A DNA stretch of 37,664 nt, taken from NCBI GenBank assembly GCA_944393375.1, contig CALXZX010000044.1:1-37664 (forward strand). Reading direction: 5' to 3'. Origin of the DNA: an uncultured Clostridia bacterium. Lineage in GTDB: Bacteria > Bacillota > Clostridia > TANB77 > CAG-508. Below are positions 33,115 through 37,664 of this stretch, one piece after another (positions within the stretch are counted from its first letter, which is position 1; each line of letters starts with the position of its first letter). Both the position numbers and the translations under genes were made by a program. The notes below the pieces were generated by a model. The model was not told the origin of the DNA, made no database searches, and worked only from the letters and a program-made list of their open reading frames with translations.

Positions 33115-33483
33115 ATGATACAACAACAAACAAGATTAAAAGTAGCAGATAATACAGGTGCAAAAGAAATTATGTGTATTAGATGTTTAGGTGGTTCTTA
33201 CAGAAAAACATGTAACATCGGAGATGTCATTGTTGCTTCTGTTAAATCAGCAACACCAGGTGGCGTTGTTAAAAAAGGTGATGTTGTAAAAGCTGTTGTT
33301 GTTAGATCTAAAAAAGGTCTAAGAAGAGCAGATGGTTCATATATAAAATTTGATGAAAATGCAGCTGTTATAATAAAAGAAGATGGAACTCCAAGAGGAA
33401 CTCGTATCTTTGGGCCAGTTGCAAGAGAATTAAGAGAAAAAGATTATATGAAAATATTATCTTTAGCTCCAGAAGTTTTATAA
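33115..33483 (+). CDS. rplN: 50S ribosomal protein L14
   Basis: A 122-aa L14 contacting helix 44 bridges and the GTPase region. It starts [22 protein letters not shown], with [21 protein letters not shown] and [20 protein letters not shown]. Normal in length. A multi-hairpin element follows. Confidence 0.97.
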   Translation: MIQQQTRLKVADNTGAKEIMCIRCLGGSYRKTCNIGDVIVASVKSATPGGVVKKGDVVKAVVVRSKKGLRRADGSYIKFDENAAVIIKEDGTPRGTRIFGPVARELREKDYMKILSLAPEVL

Positions 33484-33630
33484 GGTAAGCATGCATAACG
33501 AAATCAAAGATTTTTATGCATAGAGATGAAGACTGCTATGCAGTACTTCACGAATAGAAGAAGCTTAACCTTGTTATATACGGAAAAATCTTATATATGG
33601 TCAAGATAGAAACTGATTTTTCCTATATAA
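33482..33630 (+). repeat. Multi-hairpin element between rplN and rplX
   Basis: AAGGTAAGC (33482-33490, overlapping the rplN stop) pairs with GCTTAACCTT (33563-33572) and encloses two hairpins: ATGCATA with AAATC-AAA-GATTT tip (33491-33522) and GATGAAG-CTGC/GCAG-CTTCA (33525-33551). A fourth stem TTATATA, bulged C, GGAAAAATC pairs at 33574-33630. It is a relative of the 30446-30570 element, but with the AAGGT/ACCTT stem moved outside the hairpins. Confidence 0.7.
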
Positions 33631-33664
33631 TAAGAAATCATTAAAAGAAGGAGGGTAATCTCTA

Positions 33665-33973
33665 ATGAGAATAAGAAAAGGCGATAATGTCCAAGTTTTA
33701 TCAGGAAACGATAAAGGTAAAACAGGAGAAGTATTAGAAGTAATACAAAAAGAAGATAAAGTCGTTGTTAAAGGCGTTAATGTAAGAAAAAAACACGTTA
33801 AAGCTAGAAAACAAGGAGACGAAAGTGGAATTATACCAGTAGAATGTGCTATTCCAGCTTCTAAAGTAAATGTTGTTTGCCCAAAATGTGGAAAAGTAAC
33901 AAAAGTTGGATATCGTGTAGATAATGATAAAAAAGTACGTGTTTGTAAGAAATGCGGAGCTGAATTAAAATAA
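33665..33973 (+). CDS. rplX: 50S ribosomal protein L24
   Basis: A 102-aa assembly initiator of the 50S. The KOW motif reads IRKGDNVQVLSGNDKGKTGEV. The C-terminal part carries two CxxC pairs (VVCPKCGKVTKV and RVCKKCGAEL), a zinc-ribbon-like form seen in many L24 proteins. GAAGGAGGG precedes the ATG. Confidence 0.96.
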   Translation: MRIRKGDNVQVLSGNDKGKTGEVLEVIQKEDKVVVKGVNVRKKHVKARKQGDESGIIPVECAIPASKVNVVCPKCGKVTKVGYRVDNDKKVRVCKKCGAELK

Positions 33974-34000
33974 TAAAGAGGAAAGGAGGATTCATACAAA

Positions 34001-34540
34001 ATGGAAAAATTAAGAGAACAATATGAAAAAGAAGTAATCCCAGCATTAATGAATAAATTTGGATATAAATCAGTTATGCAAGTTCCAAAACTTGATAAAA
34101 TTGTAATTAATATTGGATTAGGAGATGTAAAAGAAAATCCTAAATCATTAGAAAATGCTATGAATGATTTAATGCAAATTACAGGTCAAAGACCAGTTAT
34201 AACAAAAGCAAAAAAATCAATTGCAGCATTCAAATTAAGAGAGGGTGTCAATGTAGGTTGTAAAGTTACATTAAGAGCAGATAAAATGTATGATTTTGCT
34301 TACAAACTATTTAATGTAGCACTTCCAAGAGTTAGAGATTTTAGAGGAGTATCAGCAAACTCTTTTGATGGAAGAGGAAATTACGCTATGGGTGTAAAAG
34401 AACAATTAATATTCCCTGAAATCGAATATGATAAAGTAGATAAATTAAGAGGTATGGATATAATTTTTGTAACAACAGCTGAAACTGATGAAGAAGCTAA
34501 AGAGTTACTAAAATTAATGGGAATGCCTTTCAAAAATTAG
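34001..34540 (+). CDS. rplE: 50S ribosomal protein L5
   Basis: A 179-aa 5S rRNA-binding protein. Motifs: [43 protein letters not shown] and [21 protein letters not shown]. Complete. rpsN follows after 21 nt. Confidence 0.97.
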   Translation: MEKLREQYEKEVIPALMNKFGYKSVMQVPKLDKIVINIGLGDVKENPKSLENAMNDLMQITGQRPVITKAKKSIAAFKLREGVNVGCKVTLRADKMYDFAYKLFNVALPRVRDFRGVSANSFDGRGNYAMGVKEQLIFPEIEYDKVDKLRGMDIIFVTTAETDEEAKELLKLMGMPFKN

Positions 34541-34561
34541 TCAAAGGAAAGGAGTAAGACT

Positions 34562-34747
34562 ATGGCTAAGAAATCAATGAAAGTAAAACAAGCAAGACCA
34601 CAAAAATATAAAACAAGAGAATATAATAGATGCAAAATATGTGGTAGACCACATGCATATATTAGAAAATATGGAATATGTCGTGTATGTTTTAGAGAAT
34701 TAGCTCATAAAGGAGAAATACCAGGGGTTAAGAAAGCTAGCTGGTAA
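34562..34747 (+). CDS. rpsN: 30S ribosomal protein S14, zinc-binding type
   Basis: A 61-aa short S14 with both CxxC pairs ([25 protein letters not shown]), so it is the zinc form rather than the longer zinc-free paralog. AAAGGAG upstream. A very long foldback lies after its stop. Confidence 0.97.
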   Translation: MAKKSMKVKQARPQKYKTREYNRCKICGRPHAYIRKYGICRVCFRELAHKGEIPGVKKASW

Positions 34748-34872
34748 AATTTAGATGAAATCAATCATCTTGCACATTTTTGCAATTAATAAAAAACTTC
34801 GACGTACAAACGTACGACTTCAGCTTTTTATTAATCACAAAAATGCACAATACAATCAATTTCATCAAAATT
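34748..34872 (-). repeat. 125-nt foldback between rpsN and rpsH, best paired on the - strand
   Basis: Arms at 34754-34796 and 34824-34866 are nearly complementary: GATGAAAT/ATTTCATC outside, CATTTTTG/CAAAAATG, ATTAATAAAAA/TTTTTATTAAT, and an apical CGTAC/GTACG. The mismatches are almost all CA facing CA on the + strand. On the - strand each becomes UG facing UG, that is, tandem G-U wobble pairs, giving a stem of about 40 bp with little interruption. No T-run follows on either strand. Confidence 0.7.
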
Positions 34873-34901
34873 ATTAAAAAAGAAAAGGAGGTAAGTAATT
34901 A

Positions 34902-35300
34902 ATGAACATTACAGATCCAATAGCAGATATGTTAACAAGAATAAGAAATGCAAATAGTTCTAAACATAAAACAGTGGATATACCAGCTTCAAAAATGAAA
35001 TTAGGTATTGCTGAAATATTGTTTAAAGAAGGATATATAAAATCTTTTGAAGAAATTAAAGATGATACACAAGGAATCATCAGAATTACTTTAAAATATG
35101 ATGAAAAAGGAACAAGAGTTATTGATGGTTTAAAAAGAATCAGTAAACCAGGATTAAGAGTATATGCATCTAAAGAAGAATTACCAAAAGTTTTAAATGG
35201 TTTAGGAATTGCAATTATTTCTACATCACAAGGATTAAAAACAGATAAAGAAGCAAGAGAATTAGGAATTGGTGGAGAAGTATTAGCATATGTTTGGTAA
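34902..35300 (+). CDS. rpsH: 30S ribosomal protein S8
   Basis: A 132-aa central-domain assembly protein (spc operon repressor in E. coli). It starts [21 protein letters not shown], and the C-terminal signature [31 protein letters not shown] is intact. AAAGGAGG upstream. Confidence 0.97.
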   Translation: MNITDPIADMLTRIRNANSSKHKTVDIPASKMKLGIAEILFKEGYIKSFEEIKDDTQGIIRITLKYDEKGTRVIDGLKRISKPGLRVYASKEELPKVLNGLGIAIISTSQGLKTDKEARELGIGGEVLAYVW

Positions 35301-35335
35301 TTAAAAAAAGAAAAAAGAGGAGAACATCTTCATGA

Positions 35336-35413
35336 TGGTCAACAATTAATCACAAGGGGAGGGGACATTCCTTGAACCAAGTGGAAGTGACCAAAGGGTA
35401 AGGTGTGTCCCCT
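35336..35413 (+). repeat. Pseudoknot repeat copy B, before rplF
   Basis: S1: TGGTCA (35336-35341) with TGACCA (35388-35393), 6 bp. S2: AGGGGACA (35360-35367) and CCTT (35370-35373) with AAGG (35400-35403) and TGTCCCCT (35406-35413). The order S1a-S2a-S1b-S2b is an H-type pseudoknot. It ends about 13 nt before AAAGGAGGG of rplF. Confidence 0.85.
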
Positions 35414-35443
35414 GACAATAATAAAAAGGAGGGAAAACCGAAA

Positions 35444-35980
35444 ATGTCAAGAATAGGAAATAAACCAATTACAGTACCATCAGATGTTACAGTAAAAATC
35501 GAAGGACCAAAAGTTACAGTAACAGGACCTAAAGGTACATTAGAAAAAGAATTTGATAAAAATATTTCTATAGAGTTAGATGGAAATGTAATTAAAGTTA
35601 CAAGAAGTAATGATGAAAAACAAAATAGAAGTTTACATGGTTTGACAAGAACTTTAATTAATAATATGATAATTGGTGTAACACAAATGTATAGCAAAGA
35701 ATTACAAATCAACGGTGTAGGATACAGAGTTGTAAAACAAGGAAACAACTTAAATTTAACATTAGGATATTCACACCCAGTTATATTTGAAGCACCAGCA
35801 GGAATCACTTTTGATGTTCCAAACCCAAATACAATTATCGTAAGAGGAATTGATAAAGAATTAGTTGGGCAAACAGCAGCAGAAGTTAGAAAACAAAGAC
35901 CACCAGAAGTATATAGAGGTAAAGGTATCAAATATGCTGATGAGGTTATTAGACGTAAGGAAGGTAAGACTGGGAAATAA
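35444..35980 (+). CDS. rplF: 50S ribosomal protein L6
   Basis: A 178-aa L6 near the sarcin-ricin loop. It starts SRIGNKPITVPSDVTVKIEG, with VTGPKGTLEKEF and the C-terminal PNTIIVRGIDKELVGQTAAEVR and PPEVYRGKGIKYADE. The frame extends to an ATG at 35405 inside the repeat, but the ATG at 35444 has the ribosome site and fits L6 length. Confidence 0.97.
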   Translation: MSRIGNKPITVPSDVTVKIEGPKVTVTGPKGTLEKEFDKNISIELDGNVIKVTRSNDEKQNRSLHGLTRTLINNMIIGVTQMYSKELQINGVGYRVVKQGNNLNLTLGYSHPVIFEAPAGITFDVPNPNTIIVRGIDKELVGQTAAEVRKQRPPEVYRGKGIKYADEVIRRKEGKTGK

Positions 35981-36025
35981 TTAAAAGAAAAATAGAACTC
36001 AATTTCTAAGAAAGGAGTAATAAAA

Positions 36026-36385
36026 ATGGTAAAGAAGACAGATAGAAAAATGGAAAGACAAAGAAGACATATGCGTGTAAGAAGAAAAATATCTGGAACA
36101 GCTGAAAGACCAAGATTATGTGTATATAGAAGCAATAGTAATATTTATGCACAAATTATTGATGATGTTGCTGGAAATACATTAGTTGCAGCATCAACAT
36201 TAGATAAAGAAGTTAAAACAAAACATGCAAATAAAGAAGCAGCTAAAGAAGTAGGAACTTTAATAGCAAAAAGAGCAGCTGATAAAAAAATCGTAGATGT
36301 TGTTTTTGATCGTGGTGGATACATATACCATGGTGTTGTTAAAGAATTAGCTGAAGCTGCAAGAGAAGGCGGACTTAAATTCTAA
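36026..36385 (+). CDS. rplR: 50S ribosomal protein L18
   Basis: A 119-aa 5S rRNA-binding protein. [44 protein letters not shown] and [28 protein letters not shown] are all conserved. AAAGGAG precedes the ATG. Confidence 0.97.
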   Translation: MVKKTDRKMERQRRHMRVRRKISGTAERPRLCVYRSNSNIYAQIIDDVAGNTLVAASTLDKEVKTKHANKEAAKEVGTLIAKRAADKKIVDVVFDRGGYIYHGVVKELAEAAREGGLKF

Positions 36386-36415
36386 TAAAAATAAAAAGGA
36401 GAGCACATGAGCAAA

Positions 36416-36491
36416 GGTCATAAGTAAATCACAAGGGGAGGGGACATTCATTGAACCAAGTGGATACGACCAAAAGGTAAGGGCGTCTCCT
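36416..36491 (+). repeat. Pseudoknot repeat copy C, before rpsE
   Basis: S1: GGTC (36416-36419) with GACC (36468-36471). S2: AGGGGAC (36439-36445) with GTCTCCT (36485-36491), one G-U pair. The interior TTGAACCAAGTGGA matches copies A and B. It starts behind an unused GGAGAG motif and ends about 18 nt before AAGGAGGG of rpsE. Confidence 0.8.
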
Positions 36492-36524
36492 GACATTAAT
36501 CGAAGAAGGAGGGAAACAAAACCG

Positions 36525-37010
36525 ATGGAAGAAAAGAATGAATTAAAAGAAAAAGTAGTTGCTATCAACAGAGTTGCTAAAGTTGTTAAAGGTGGTAGAA
36601 CTTTTAGATTTAGTGCAGTTGTAGTTGTTGGTGATGAAAACGGACATGTTGGTGTTGGTAATGGTAAAGCGGCAGAAGTTCCAGACGCTATTAAGAAAGC
36701 TATTCAAGAAGCTAAGAAAAACTTAATAGAAGTACCTGTTGTAGAAACATCAGTACCTCATGAATATGTAGGAAAATTTGGTAGTGCAAAAGTTATGTTA
36801 AAACCAGCAGCTGTTGGTACTGGAGTTATCGCAGGAGGAAGTGTTAGACCAGTATTAGAGCTTGCAGGATATAAAAATATAAGAACAAAAGTTATTGGAA
36901 CAAACAATCCAAGAAACGTTGTTTATGCTACATTAGAAGGATTAAAAGCTATGCAAACAGTAGAACAAGTAGCGAAAAAAAGAGGTAAAAAAGTAGAAGA
37001 TATTATGTAG
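36525..37010 (+). CDS. rpsE: 30S ribosomal protein S5
   Basis: A 161-aa fidelity protein at the mRNA entry side. The double-stranded RNA-binding fold reads [21 protein letters not shown], with [19 protein letters not shown] and [21 protein letters not shown]. Complete. AAGGAGGG upstream. The next gene should be rpmD but is not. Confidence 0.97.
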   Translation: MEEKNELKEKVVAINRVAKVVKGGRTFRFSAVVVVGDENGHVGVGNGKAAEVPDAIKKAIQEAKKNLIEVPVVETSVPHEYVGKFGSAKVMLKPAAVGTGVIAGGSVRPVLELAGYKNIRTKVIGTNNPRNVVYATLEGLKAMQTVEQVAKKRGKKVEDIM

Positions 37011-37043
37011 TTAAAAAAATAAAAAAGGAGATAACTTTATTAA

Positions 37044-37112
37044 GGGTCAACAACCAACACAAGGGGGAGGGAAAATACCTTAACCCAAGTGGAAATGACT
37101 TAAAAGTAAGGT
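37044..37112 (+). repeat. Pseudoknot repeat copy D (diverged), first of a tandem pair before rplO
   Basis: S1: GGGTCA (37044-37049) with TGACTT (37096-37101), two G-U pairs. S2 is weakened: AGG plus CCTT with AAGG and TCCT. The interior CCTTAACCCAAGTGGAAATG is clearly homologous to the other copies. A GGAGATAAC motif precedes it, as in copy A. Confidence 0.7.
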
Positions 37113-37155
37113 GTGTCCTAAAAATAGAATAATAAAAAGGAGAGCACATTAGCAA

Positions 37156-37233
37156 AGGTCATAAGTACATCACAAGGGGAGGGGACATTCCTTAACCTGA
37201 GTGGGAGTGACCTAAAGGTAAGGTGTGTCCCCT
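37156..37233 (+). repeat. Pseudoknot repeat copy E, second of the tandem pair, before rplO
   Basis: S1: AGGTCA (37156-37161) with TGACCT (37208-37213), 6 bp; the outer pair is A-T where copy B has T-A, a compensatory change. S2: AGGGGACA (37180-37187) and CCTT (37190-37193) with AAGG (37220-37223) and TGTCCCCT (37226-37233). It ends about 13 nt before GGGAGGTG of rplO. Confidence 0.85.
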
Positions 37234-37263
37234 GACAAATAGTAAAGGGAGGTGCAAACCGTA

Positions 37264-37664
37264 ATGAAACTAGATGAATTAAAACCAGCTGTAAGTAAAG
37301 TAAAAAGAAATAGAGTAGGTCGTGGTATGGCATCAGGAAATGGTAAAACATCAGGTAGAGGTCATAAAGGACAAAAGGCTAGATCTGGTGGAGGAGTAAG
37401 AAGAGGTTTTGAAGGTGGTCAAACACCATTATATAGAAGATTACCAAAAAGAGGATTTACCAATATCCATGCTAAAACTTACACAGAAGTAACATTAAAA
37501 ATGCTTAATTTATCAAAAGCAACAGATGTTACAGCTGAAACACTTTTAGAAGAAGGAATTATCGGAAAAATTAATGATGGAATCGTTATATTAGCAACAG
37601 GAAAATTAGAGAAAAAATTAAATGTAAAAGCCAAAAGATTTACAGCAAAAGCAAAAGAAGAAAT
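37264..37664 (+). CDS. rplO: 50S ribosomal protein L15 (3' truncated by window end)
   Basis: About 133 residues are visible. It starts [20 protein letters not shown] with the Gly/Arg-rich [24 protein letters not shown] and [22 protein letters not shown], the L15 hallmark that threads through the 23S core. GGGAGGTG precedes the ATG. It would normally follow rpmD; here two pseudoknot repeats separate it from rpsE. Confidence 0.96.
   Translation, partial: MKLDELKPAVSKVKRNRVGRGMASGNGKTSGRGHKGQKARSGGGVRRGFEGGQTPLYRRLPKRGFTNIHAKTYTEVTLKMLNLSKATDVTAETLLEEGIIGKINDGIVILATGKLEKKLNVKAKRFTAKAKEE

Noticed and set aside
33574..33630. A third ACGGAA with an apparent extra C (bulge at 33581), like the two CGG frameshift sites
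   Set aside because: It is non-coding, and alignment with the related stem at 30534-30570 shows no length difference, so the C need not be an insertion. It is kept only as a reminder that sequence context might matter.
36403..36429. Tiny peptide MSKGHK behind a GGAGAG site at the start of repeat copy C
   Set aside because: The frame is not kept in the other copies (copy E has ATT in place of ATG), so coding is not supported.
32709..37233. Self-cleaving ribozyme (HDV-like or pistol) as an explanation of the pseudoknot repeats
   Set aside because: The interleaved stems recall such folds, but no catalytic-core consensus, second pseudoknot or conserved cleavage junction could be matched.
32709..37233. 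CRISPR array, because similar units recur
   Set aside because: The copies are scattered between genes, imperfect and structured, without regular spacers or cas genes.

Overview
The window comes from a very AT-rich, Gram-positive, spore-forming bacterium, most likely an uncultured gut-type Clostridia. The grounds are spoVT, RNase J, a one-piece tmRNA with tag AENNNEYALAA, a zinc-type S14, AGGAGG-type ribosome binding sites, AGA as the dominant Arg codon and the Clostridia-style S10 operon. Species-level assignment cannot be made by eye.

Layout. 1-4.6 kb: the 3' end of a probable HD-domain protein, an M14 peptidoglycan peptidase divergent from a LysM protein, and a self-contained regulator-GNAT-cupin operon behind a promoter carrying two 22-bp operator-like repeats. 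4.6-7.5 kb: an antitoxin with a frameshifted toxin relic, a methyltransferase, ssrA (tmRNA) and a membrane-anchored orphan. 7.5-14.5 kb: an envelope cluster (FemX-like aminoacyltransferase, alanine racemase, DUF1189-like membrane protein, FtsH) and a convergent PepV-type dipeptidase. 14.6-22 kb: a SAM methyltransferase, a transketolase N-terminal half without its partner, recD2-comF-KAP NTPase, and spoVT. 22-26.7 kb: an XRE regulator, a pilin-like/BspA surface protein behind a 38-bp perfect palindrome, and RNase J. 26.7-37.7 kb: the S10/spc ribosomal protein operon from rpsJ to a truncated rplO.

Two things stand out. First, recD2 and the neighbouring KAP NTPase each carry one extra C directly before a conserved GGA (Gly) codon, in a key ATPase motif. 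Each extra C creates an in-frame CGG codon. By my scan these are the only two in-frame CGG codons in the whole window. This fits +1 frameshifting at a hungry or unassigned CGG codon, though sequence error or fresh pseudogenisation remains possible.

Second, the ribosomal operon is unusually loosely packed. Five copies (perhaps six) of an approximately 80-nt repeat sit just upstream of rpsQ, rplF, rpsE, rplO (in tandem) and perhaps rplV. They fold as an H-type pseudoknot with some compensatory base changes. The tandem pair sits where rpmD (L30) should be. Other gaps hold multi-hairpin elements, including a hairpin family with a conserved ATC-AAA-GAT tip and a 125-nt foldback that pairs better on the opposite strand. 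An unrecognised 130-aa gene lies between rplW and rplB, and the operon has an attenuator-like leader. No tRNA, rRNA, CRISPR array or insertion sequence was seen.
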